DNA of 64,000 nucleotides from NCBI RefSeq assembly GCF_001435585.1, contig NZ_AZEC01000006.1, positions 62,001 through 126,000 of the forward strand, read 5' to 3'. The position numbers and the translations under genes were made by a program. Position 1 is the first letter of the stretch. Each line of letters begins with the position of its first letter. The notes beneath the pieces were generated by a model that saw only the letters and a program-made list of their open reading frames with translations, was not told the origin of the DNA and did not search any database. Shown here one piece after another: positions 16,564-24,145 of the stretch. Source of the stretch: Schleiferilactobacillus perolens DSM 12744 (GTDB lineage: Bacteria; Bacillota; Bacilli; Lactobacillales; Lactobacillaceae).

Positions 16564-17929
16564 TGATTTTCACCTCCTCTGTTTGTTGATCCGGTAATTC
16601 ACCAGCAAGCGTCTTTAACCAGACTAAATTGTCGATTCGAATGAATGGCAGATAAACAAGCAGGCTGGCGATGAGGGCCAATACGCTCACGAGCAAGACC
16701 GCCCAGTTTCCGTTCGTGCCCATGAAGCCTGCGAGGAAACTGGGCGTGGTGTTGGGGACGCTGTACACCACTGGTGGTATCCAATGGAAATGAATCGGTA
16801 CCCATCCCACAAACATACCGACGAGCGGTGACAGAAGATAGGGCACGATATAAATCGGATTGAAGAAAATCGGGAAGCCCACCATGGCGATGTCGTTAAA
16901 ATTCATTAACGTTGGAAACAAACTCCACCAGGCCACATGACGGCGATCCGGTTGGCGGGAGAAGAGAATGAGGGCAAAGACCAGCACCAAGACCATGCCG
17001 TTGCCGCCCATGGCCCCATAAGTGTCGTAAATCGTATGGAACGTCACCGGATACGGCAAGTTATTGAGCGATCCATTCTTCAGAGCCGTTGAAAGATTTG
17101 TGGTAGATTGGCTAGAATCAATGGTCAGTTGAGTAAATGGTGAAAGTGGTCCGGACAAACCGATCACATTCAAGATGTTATTCCAGAAAGTGATAATCAT
17201 GATTGTCACGATAGCATGTGAGAAGACCCACCGCGGCAGGGCAATTGTGTAGAGGACCAATCCAGCGAAACCTTGTTGACCAGTGAGACTGATCAAGAAA
17301 GACAACCCCAAAGCCCCGGCCAATATCATAGATACCGGGAAAATGGCCTGCAATCCCCGGGTCACAAAGGTTTCATCCTGCCAACTGACTGGGGCATGCT
17401 GCCAATGGGCGGCGATCCAGGTCAAGCTCCGATAACTTTGAGCGGCCACATAACCCACGATTAATCCGACAAAGAGGTTATGGACGCCACCACCGTTATT
17501 ATTCAGTCCGCTGACCAAGTTGACCCGATTCAGACCGTTGACAATATTGGTTTGTAAAATCATCGCGGCCAGTAAAGCGGTCCAGCCCACAATGCCATCA
17601 TTTAATTTGTACAAGCGTGCTAAGTATTTAGCGAAGAGAAATGCGGCAATAAACAACGAGAAATTAATCGTGATATCGCTCAAGGAATTCACGACCTGAC
17701 CGATGTTGCGCGCATTGGGCAACCATTCACCCACGTGGTAAATATTGTAGAAGAAACCGTTAGCCATCAATGCGCTGCGGGCAAACGCCTGCAAGAAAGA
17801 ACCAATGATGACAAAAGGCAGTAAACTGCCGAGGGTATGAGAAACCGCAATGTAGACTTTTTTTTGCCGGATGTATTGTTGAATCCGTAAATAACGATTG
17901 GCAAGCCAAGTTTCCATGGGACTGAGCAT
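16502..17929 (-). CDS. PTS transporter EIIC, cellobiose/lactose-type (CelB-like)
   Basis: Membrane protein of 475 residues with about ten helices, the substrate channel of a phosphotransferase system. Family features: LGSLLPFVIIGSF near residue 33, a central G-L-S-G-P-L-S-P segment near 258, and NDIAMVGFPIFFNPI near 345. No EIIA or EIIB is present in the window, so it must use components encoded elsewhere; such orphan EIICs are frequent in lactobacilli. The C-terminal 30 residues after the last helix are hydrophilic and overlap the downstream hydrolase gene by 62 bp. Start ATG at 17927-17929 after AAGGGAG. Confidence 0.9.
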   Translation of the reverse strand: MLSPMETWLANRYLRIQQYIRQKKVYIAVSHTLGSLLPFVIIGSFLQAFARSALMANGFFYNIYHVGEWLPNARNIGQVVNSLSDITINFSLFIAAFLFAKYLARLYKLNDGIVGWTALLAAMILQTNIVNGLNRVNLVSGLNNNGGGVHNLFVGLIVGYVAAQSYRSLTWIAAHWQHAPVSWQDETFVTRGLQAIFPVSMILAGALGLSFLISLTGQQGFAGLVLYTIALPRWVFSHAIVTIMIITFWNNILNVIGLSGPLSPFTQLTIDSSQSTTNLSTALKNGSLNNLPYPVTFHTIYDTYGAMGGNGMVLVLVFALILFSRQPDRRHVAWWSLFPTLMNFNDIAMVGFPIFFNPIYIVPYLLSPLVGMFVGWVPIHFHWIPPVVYSVPNTTPSFLAGFMGTNGNWAVLLVSVLALIASLLVYLPFIRIDNLVWLKTLAGELPDQQTEEVKISGHEVIAQRTGPAVKKSESY

Positions 17930-18160
17930 AGCACCAGCTCCCTTCTAGCTGTATTCGCTTTTATTAAATATCGGTGACAGCCAAAGTCATGGTAAAATAC
18001 GAGGGTAAAGCCCACCGGGAGAATGATCGAACGTTCGGTACCGGTCTTTGGTGGACAGTCACGCTTCATTTTCATTGTACTGTTTTTGCTGCTAAAAAAC
18101 GCGGCGAAAGTCTTACGGAAAGATGACTTTTTAACGTTAATCAAGAAAGGAAGACAAATC

Positions 18161-18817
18161 TTGAATAAACCACTGGCAAAATACTTGGATCACACGTTGT
18201 TGAAACCGGAGGCCACTGAAACAGACGTGACGCGGGTCATTGCGGAGGCTAAGCAATATGACTTTGCTTCAGTCTGCATTAACCCGTATTGGGTCAAATT
18301 ATGCCATCAGCAGCTTGTCGGCACCGACGTGAACACCTGCACCGTCATTGGTTTCCCACTGGGAGCCACCACAACCGATAGCAAAGTGGCCGAAAGCAAG
18401 CAGGCGTTGGCCGACGGGGCCGATGAATTAGACATGGTGATCAATATCGGCGAGCTTAAGGGCCGTCACTATGATACCGTCCAAGCGGACATCAAGGCTG
18501 TGGCCGAGGCGACCCATGCCGGTCACGGACTGTTGAAGGTAATTATCGAAGCCGTCCTGCTCACCGATGATGAAAAGGTAATTGCGTGCCAATTGGCTGA
18601 AAAAGCGGGTGCTGATTATGTCAAAACCTCCACAGGATTTGCCAGCGGCGGCGCTACAGTTCATGACGTAGAATTAATGCGTAAAACCGTGGGCGATCAT
18701 CTCGGCGTTAAAGCGGCCGGCGGCATTCATACCAAGGCGGACGCACTGGCCATGATCGAAGCCGGCGCGACTCGGATTGGTGCCAGTGCATCTGTGGCCA
18801 TTGTGACCGCAAAGTAA
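18161..18817 (+). CDS. deoC: Deoxyribose-phosphate aldolase
   Basis: Cytoplasmic class I aldolase of 218 residues that splits 2-deoxyribose 5-phosphate to acetaldehyde and glyceraldehyde 3-phosphate. The Schiff-base lysine is K155 in YVKTSTGF; the [12 protein letters not shown]-terminal motif and [10 protein letters not shown] near residue 178 are typical. The start is TTG at 18161-18163 preceded by AAAGGAAG; a longer frame from 18023 lacks homology. First gene of deoC-deoB-deoD. Upstream, 17930-18160 (231 bp) must hold the operon promoter, but I could not fix convincing hexamers or a DeoR operator. Confidence 0.96.
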   Translation: MNKPLAKYLDHTLLKPEATETDVTRVIAEAKQYDFASVCINPYWVKLCHQQLVGTDVNTCTVIGFPLGATTTDSKVAESKQALADGADELDMVINIGELKGRHYDTVQADIKAVAEATHAGHGLLKVIIEAVLLTDDEKVIACQLAEKAGADYVKTSTGFASGGATVHDVELMRKTVGDHLGVKAAGGIHTKADALAMIEAGATRIGASASVAIVTAK

Positions 18818-18837
18818 AAAGGAGAGAATTTATAGGC

Positions 18838-20043
18838 ATGGCTGACTACAAGAAATTTAAACGCGTATTTGTGATTGTTTTGGATTCCATTGGTATCGGC
18901 GAAGCACCCGATGCGGCCAAGTTTAATGACGTGGGCGCTGATACACTGGGGCACATTGGTACCTTCTTCCAAGGGAAATTGAACATTCCCCATTTGGCCA
19001 AGCTGGGGTTGAGCAATATTCGCCCAGATAATCCCATTGCTGGGGTACCAGTTGCTGAACGGCCGCTGGGTTATTTCGGTAAAATGGCCGAAATTTCGGC
19101 GGGGAAAGACAGTATGGATGGTCATTGGGAAATGATGGGCTTACCGGTTACCGAACCGCTGGGCTATTTTCCTCAGGGCTTTCCACCGGAATTAATTCAG
19201 AAAATTGAAGACTTCGCGCACCGCAAAGTAATCGTGAATAAACCATATTCGGGCACCGATGTCATTCATGACTATGGTGAGGAACAGATGAAGACTGGCG
19301 ATCTGATCGTCTACACATCTGGCGATTCCGTATTGCAGATTGCGGCGCACACGGATATTATTCCGTTGAAAGAATTATATCGAATCTGCGAATACGCCCG
19401 CAAGATTACCATTGACCAACCGTACCGGATCGGCCGGATTATTGCTCGCCCATACAGCGGCCCCGATAAAGACCATTTTGTGCGCAGCAGCGACCGGCAC
19501 GACTACGCGTTGCCACCCACGGGCGAAACTGATCTAGATCGGCTGCAAAAAGCTGGCTACACCACTTTGGGCATTGGTAAAATCAATGATATTTTCTCAG
19601 GTCAAGGAATCAGCCAAGGATGGCATACGATTTCCAACATGGATGGTATGGATCATGTGATTCGGGTGGTCAAAGAGGAAGACTTCACGGGCTTCGCGTT
19701 CGCCAACCTGGTGGATTTTGATGCCATGTACGGCCATCGCCGTAACGCTAAGGGCGACGGGGAAGCACTGGAAGCCTTTGACGGCCGACTCGGTGAAATG
19801 CTGAGTGCGATGGAACCCACGGACCTGTTGATGATCACCGCTGATCACGGTAACGACCCGACTTATCGGGGCACAGATCACACCCGGGAGTATGTGCCGC
19901 TGCTGGCCTATTCTTCCAACATGACTGGCTTTGGCAGTCTCGGCGTGCAGACACCGTTCGCGAACCTAGGTGCGACGATCTTGGATAACTTCAACGTGAC
20001 CGGTAACGAAGTCGGTCACAGCTTCTTGTCCGCATTGAAGTAA
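18838..20043 (+). CDS. deoB: Phosphopentomutase
   Basis: Cytoplasmic metalloenzyme of 401 residues of the alkaline-phosphatase superfamily. It interconverts (deoxy)ribose 1- and 5-phosphates, linking nucleoside phosphorolysis to deoC. Metal ligands and motifs: [13 protein letters not shown] near residue 11, the phosphoserine-type threonine region [13 protein letters not shown] near 88, and [10 protein letters not shown] plus [10 protein letters not shown] near 332-350. Length is normal for the family. AAAGGAG stands before ATG at 18838, 20 bp after deoC. Middle gene of the deo operon. Confidence 0.97.
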   Translation: MADYKKFKRVFVIVLDSIGIGEAPDAAKFNDVGADTLGHIGTFFQGKLNIPHLAKLGLSNIRPDNPIAGVPVAERPLGYFGKMAEISAGKDSMDGHWEMMGLPVTEPLGYFPQGFPPELIQKIEDFAHRKVIVNKPYSGTDVIHDYGEEQMKTGDLIVYTSGDSVLQIAAHTDIIPLKELYRICEYARKITIDQPYRIGRIIARPYSGPDKDHFVRSSDRHDYALPPTGETDLDRLQKAGYTTLGIGKINDIFSGQGISQGWHTISNMDGMDHVIRVVKEEDFTGFAFANLVDFDAMYGHRRNAKGDGEALEAFDGRLGEMLSAMEPTDLLMITADHGNDPTYRGTDHTREYVPLLAYSSNMTGFGSLGVQTPFANLGATILDNFNVTGNEVGHSFLSALK

Positions 20044-20064
20044 GAATAACAGGAGGAAAAAACT

Positions 20065-20772
20065 TTGAGTACGCATATTGAGGCAAAAAAGGGCGATATC
20101 GCTGATATTGTTTTGTTACCAGGCGATCCATTACGGGCGGAATACATCGCCCAAAACTTCCTGACGAATGCTAAACGCTATAACACGGTGCGCAATGCCT
20201 GGGGTTACACAGGCACATACGGTGGCACGCCAGTGTCTGTCCAGGCGACTGGGATGGGGATTCCTTCGATTAGTATTTACGCCAATGAGTTAATTCAGGA
20301 TTATGATGTCCATACCTTGATTCGAGTAGGTACGGCTGGCAGTATCAACCCAGACGTGAACATTCGAGATATTGTCTTGGCCCAGGGCGCTTCCACGGAT
20401 TCTGCAGTCGTGGATCATACTTTCAAAGATCGCATTCATTATGCCCCAATTGCCGATTTTGGCCTGTTAGATCGCGCCTACCACGCGGCCAAAGACGCCG
20501 GCTACCCGGTCCATGTGGGCAATGTTCTCAGCGAGGACCAGTTCTATGCAGAGGGCAAAGACTTTGCACTATGGCAAAAATACGGCATCCTCGCGCTGGA
20601 AATGGAATGCGCCGCATTATACTTGATTGCCGCAGAATACGGTCGCCACGCCCTGGGTGTGATGACCATTTCCAACAATATTTTGACCGGTGAAGAAACC
20701 ACCTCAGAAGAACGCGCCCGCACCTTCGGCGACATGATGGACGTGGCATTGAAAGCCGCGACGGGCAAGTAG
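20065..20772 (+). CDS. deoD: Purine-nucleoside phosphorylase, DeoD type
   Basis: Hexameric trimeric-type phosphorylase of 235 residues that cleaves purine (deoxy)nucleosides with phosphate to the base and (deoxy)ribose 1-phosphate. Motifs: LPGDPLRAEYIA (phosphate binding) near residue 18, ATGMGIPSISIY near 64, IRVGTAGSI near 87 and LALEMECAALY near 175. TTG start at 20065 with AGGAGG upstream. Last gene of the deo operon; the operon terminator 35 bp downstream is expanded by repeat copy B. Confidence 0.96.
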   Translation: MSTHIEAKKGDIADIVLLPGDPLRAEYIAQNFLTNAKRYNTVRNAWGYTGTYGGTPVSVQATGMGIPSISIYANELIQDYDVHTLIRVGTAGSINPDVNIRDIVLAQGASTDSAVVDHTFKDRIHYAPIADFGLLDRAYHAAKDAGYPVHVGNVLSEDQFYAEGKDFALWQKYGILALEMECAALYLIAAEYGRHALGVMTISNNILTGEETTSEERARTFGDMMDVALKAATGK

Positions 20773-20806
20773 CAGCTGGTTTTTCTGAAAATCAGCGTAT
20801 AATAAA

Positions 20807-21064
20807 AGAGCTGTCACAAAAGTTTGAATCCTGCCAGATCCAGTGCCAACGCGGAGCAATCGGAGGCGTCAGGGGGGCTCAGTGGTGGAAACAGCAATAA
20901 ACTTGGCCCGGTCTTGGCCAAGTTTATATGCTGTTAGGCGACTTTGAAACCGCGCTCCTCAGCGGGTTCAAAGCGCCGTCACCACGTTCCAGCCCCCTGA
21001 CGCCGGAGATTGCGCAGCTTTGGCACGGCTTATCAGGATAACTTTTGGCACAGCTCTTTTTTTC
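20807..21064 (+). terminator. Terminator of the deo operon, split by repeat copy B
   Basis: AGAGCTGT-CA-CAAAAGTT (20807-20824) pairs with AACTTTTG-GC-ACAGCTCT (21040-21057) and is followed by a run of eight T (21057-21064), the classic plus-strand terminator layout 35 bp after deoD. Repeat copy B lies in its loop. Confidence 0.75.
20828..21039 (+). repeat. Dispersed multi-hairpin element, copy B (short type)
   Basis: Arms ATCCTG/CAGGAT; core GTGCCAAC (20843) to TTGGCAC (ends 21026). Inner stem GGCGTCAGGGGGCT / AGCCCCCTGACGCC. GTGGTG pairs with CACCAC, where copies A and C have GCTGTG/CACAGC. First hairpin AACAGCA..TAAACTTGGCC / GGCCAAGTTTA..TGCTGTT. Second hairpin GGCG-CTTTGAA-CCGC / GCGG-TTCAAAG-CGCC, with two compensated pairs relative to copy A. 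No third hairpin; GTTCCAGCC instead. It fills the 324 bp gap 20773-21096. Confidence 0.9.
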
Positions 21065-21096
21065 TCTCAGACTAGTTACACGAAAGGAGTCACATT

Positions 21097-22538
21097 TTGC
21101 CCACAACAAACTATGTCGACAACCCCACGGTCCAGAAACATCGCTGGTGGATTCTCACCGCCGTCGGATTGTTCACCTTCATGGCCACACTGGACGGCAG
21201 CATCGTCAACATTGCATTACCCGTCATTAGCAAAGACATGCACATCATGACCAACCAGGCAGAGTGGATCGTCTCCATCTATCTCCTCACCATCTGCGCA
21301 CTGTTGCTCTTATTCGGTAAAATTGGCGATAACTTCGGTAAGATTCGAGTCTTTCGCGTGGGCACAGTATTGTTTACCATTGGCTCATTACTTTGCGGTT
21401 TTAACCATTCATTGATTTTTCTCTTAGCAGCGCGGGTGATTCAAGCCCTTGGTGCCAGTATGACCATGAGTACCAATAACGGCATTATTACAGAAGTATT
21501 CCCGATGAAAGAGCGCGGCAAGGCATTGGGTTTGATTGGATCCTTTGTTTCGCTGGGAGCGATCGCTGGTCCTGGTATCGGTGGCATGTTGCTGGCCCAA
21601 TTACCATGGGCTTACATCTTTTGGATCAATGTCCCGTTGGGGTTGCTGACGATTGGTTTTGGCCATTTTATCTTGCCCAAAGATATTGCCTGGGACAATC
21701 ACCCGATTGATTGGCCAGGGGCGATCACGTTTGCCGTCGCAATTATTAGCCTGTTTCTGGCAATCTTCATGGGTCAAGCAGTGGGGTTTGCCAACCTCTC
21801 CGTGCTGGCGCTCTTTGCATTTGCCATTCTGGTGTTCGCTTTGTTTGCCTGGATTGAGCAAAAAAGAGCAGTTGATCCGCTGCTCAGTTTCCACCTATTT
21901 AAAAACTTGGATTTCTCCATGAGTTTGCTGACGGGTTTTTGATCTTCGTGGCCAACTTCTTTTTCAACGTCATTGCCCCATTCTATCTGCAAAACGCCCG
22001 GGGCTTGATGCCCAACGAGGCAGGCTACCTCCTCATGTTGTTCCCCATTGTGCAAGTGGTGGTCTCGCCCATTTCTGGATCGCTGCAGAATCGCTTTGCC
22101 CCGGAATTATTGACCACTGTCGGCCTAGTCATTCTGTCGATCACCCAAATCGGGTATATGACCGCGACGTTATCCACACCGTTGTGGCTTTTTGGCACTT
22201 GGGTCGGGGTGATGGGATTTGGCAACGGGGTTTTCCAGTCGCCCAACAACACCATCGTCATGTCCACGGTTTCCCAGCGTGATTTGGGTGTGGCCGGGGG
22301 GATGAATGCCCTGGCCCGCAACCTAGGGATGGTCGTGGGTATTTCAGCTTCGACGACGGTCCTCTTCGCGTCCATGAGCCAAGCTTATGGCAAACCGACG
22401 ACCACTTACATTGCTGGCCGTCCCGATATTTTTCTGGCCGGGATGCATACGACATTAACGGTGGCATTCTTCATCTGTGCCCTGGCCACCTTGATCAATC
22501 TCTGGCGGTATTTGCACCGGCGGGTACAGGCCAAATAG
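21097..22538 (+). pseudogene. DHA2 family MFS drug:H+ antiporter, frameshifted
   Basis: Two frames together encode a complete 14-helix EmrB/QacA-type efflux pump of about 481 residues. The first (21097-21942) holds LDGSIVNIALP and the motif A region GKIGDNFGK and ends abruptly in SLLTGF. The second (21939-22538) continues with LIFVANFFFN. One extra T in the run of five T at 21936-21940 would restore one frame. So this is a one-base deletion (mutation or sequencing error) or, less likely, programmed slippage. TTG start at 21097 preceded by AAAGGAGTC. Unless slippage restores the frame, only the first eight or so helices are made. Confidence 0.85.
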
Positions 22539-22547
22539 TCATGTCAA

Positions 22548-23435
22548 TCAACTCAGCAGTTGCTGCACCGATAAAATTTGGTGGGCGACGCTGAGTTTTT
22601 TGATGACCCCAAGTCCGGGATAGTGGTTGATATCCCCGTAGTGCAGCAATTCTTTCAGGGGACCATCCCATAAGATACTGTGCCGATGGGACGCCAGCCA
22701 GCGCCGCAGTTCACCTTGGAGATATTGAAACTGTTCAGCCTGGGTGCCGCCAGTGGGCAGAGGTAAGAAATGATGCAGCCAGATACCGCCGTCGCGCAAG
22801 TACGCGATATGGAAAGCAATTGTCCCTTGCGGCCAACCTTTGTCAAAGTAAGGGGCACCATTGAGACTGTAGTCACTGATTCCCTCGAAGCCATGATGCA
22901 TCGCCCAGTGGCGCTCGGTGAAGAGCGGCGTGTCGGCGTATTGGGCAAATTCTCGAGTACGGTGCACCCGCGGCCACGGATCATGAAGAAAAATACGCCG
23001 AGGGTGATCGATGGCCTGGGTAATCCGCGGGTCGTTTTGCACTACGATCGTATGAAATTGCATCAAGATCGCCGGTGCCGGTAAGCGGCGAAAGTCATCG
23101 ATTAATAATACCTGACGAGCAGCGGGCGGAATTTGTAAATCCGGTCGCCACCACCAGCCGGACCATACATTGGCGTCCGCAAAAAAAGGGGTTAAGGGAT
23201 ACCGTTTATGGGTCCCCAAGCCATATGTCCCCACACTCGGATTCCGAATCACCACGGTGGGCAACCCCGCTTGATTGCGCAGCTTCAATAACCGCGGCAG
23301 TCCCGCTGCATCTCGGATCGGTTCAATCATAGGAATGATCCGATTGGTCAGTAAATTATCCTGGGTCAATAATTGTAACGCCAGCAAATCAAATTGCCGT
23401 CCCCGTAGTAGCGGCCAATATTGGAATCCACTCAT
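22548..23435 (-). CDS. sce7725 family protein (Beta-protein-like)
   Basis: Soluble protein of 295 residues. The N-terminal YWPLLRGRQFDLLAL followed by NRIIPMIEPI is the hallmark of the sce7725 family, which resembles Beta_protein proteins; no biochemical function is established. The later part has conserved aromatic and histidine positions (ISDYSLNG, FHIAYLRD, HHFLPL) and no membrane segment. ATG at 23433-23435 overlaps the stop of the preceding PD-(D/E)XK-like gene (ATGA). sce7725 genes are usually found next to sce7726 genes; here the neighbour seems to be a different nuclease-fold protein, which is notable. The convergent MFS gene ends 9 bp away, leaving no room for a separate terminator. 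Confidence 0.8.
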   Translation of the reverse strand: MSGFQYWPLLRGRQFDLLALQLLTQDNLLTNRIIPMIEPIRDAAGLPRLLKLRNQAGLPTVVIRNPSVGTYGLGTHKRYPLTPFFADANVWSGWWWRPDLQIPPAARQVLLIDDFRRLPAPAILMQFHTIVVQNDPRITQAIDHPRRIFLHDPWPRVHRTREFAQYADTPLFTERHWAMHHGFEGISDYSLNGAPYFDKGWPQGTIAFHIAYLRDGGIWLHHFLPLPTGGTQAEQFQYLQGELRRWLASHRHSILWDGPLKELLHYGDINHYPGLGVIKKLSVAHQILSVQQLLS

Positions 23436-24145
23436 GGCAGTCGCCTCTGACCGGCCCGCCACTGCCAGTAACTGGCTTCCCGGCGCAGGCGGGCGTTTTC
23501 TGCGCGCAGCGCGGTGGCCTGATCGCTCAAATCAGTAATGGCTTCTTGGTTTAGATCTTGAATAAACCGGTTGTAATAAGGCTGGGTGGGGTACAACGGA
23601 TCTTGCACCGCGGCCCGCCGTTTTAATTCCCGATACAATTGATCTGTGCCAAAGCCGGTCAGCCCCAGATCCATCCGTTTGGCCTTATCCACCTCCCGGG
23701 TGAGGGCATGGAGAAAACGGTCCAGCAATTGCTCCCCAGGGACTTGCAGAGCCTGTTGACGGGCGGTCTTGACGATCGTTAAATACCCCGGATACGCGGT
23801 GGCCACTTGATCCGGATCAGCGGCATCGAAGGGGCGGTAAATGAGCACGCCAATATGGGCGGGAATTTCCGCGGCGACTTGCTGATACAAGGCCAATGGC
23901 AGCACGAAATAATTGTAATGGCCCACAAAGGACAATTGAGCACTGGAATGAAAATCAGACTTGGTCACTTTCAGCTCATAGCACCGCCACTCAAATTCCC
24001 CTGAGGCGGTCAACTGACAGGACAAGGTGTCCACGATTCCCCGTTCCTCAGGCATGGTCACTTCTTCCACCACAGCGGCGCCGCTCTCACGGCAATAGCC
24101 ATAAAGCGTCCGTTCTAAATCAAGCGTGAGGGCTGTTTTCGTCAT
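23432..24145 (-). CDS. PD-(D/E)XK nuclease-fold protein, MmcB-like
   Basis: Soluble protein of 237 residues. Near residues 35-60 it shows RGIVDTLS, then YELKVTKSDFHS: a D...ExK arrangement as in the PD-(D/E)XK core of MmcB-type DNA-repair proteins. GHYNYFVLP and IPAHIGVLIY follow as later core strands. The C-terminal 40 residues form a probable coiled coil (LSDQATALRAENARLRRE). ATG at 24143-24145 has AAGGAG in front and lies inside the end of the helicase gene (26 bp overlap). It overlaps sce7725 by 4 bp. Catalytic activity is inferred from motif layout only; it may be the functional counterpart of sce7726. Confidence 0.65.
   Translation of the reverse strand: MTKTALTLDLERTLYGYCRESGAAVVEEVTMPEERGIVDTLSCQLTASGEFEWRCYELKVTKSDFHSSAQLSFVGHYNYFVLPLALYQQVAAEIPAHIGVLIYRPFDAADPDQVATAYPGYLTIVKTARQQALQVPGEQLLDRFLHALTREVDKAKRMDLGLTGFGTDQLYRELKRRAAVQDPLYPTQPYYNRFIQDLNQEAITDLSDQATALRAENARLRREASYWQWRAGQRRLP

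Noticed and set aside
18023-18160. N-terminal extension of deoC back to 18023.
   Set aside because: The extra 46 residues have no family similarity and the TTG at 18161 has a proper ribosome-binding site.
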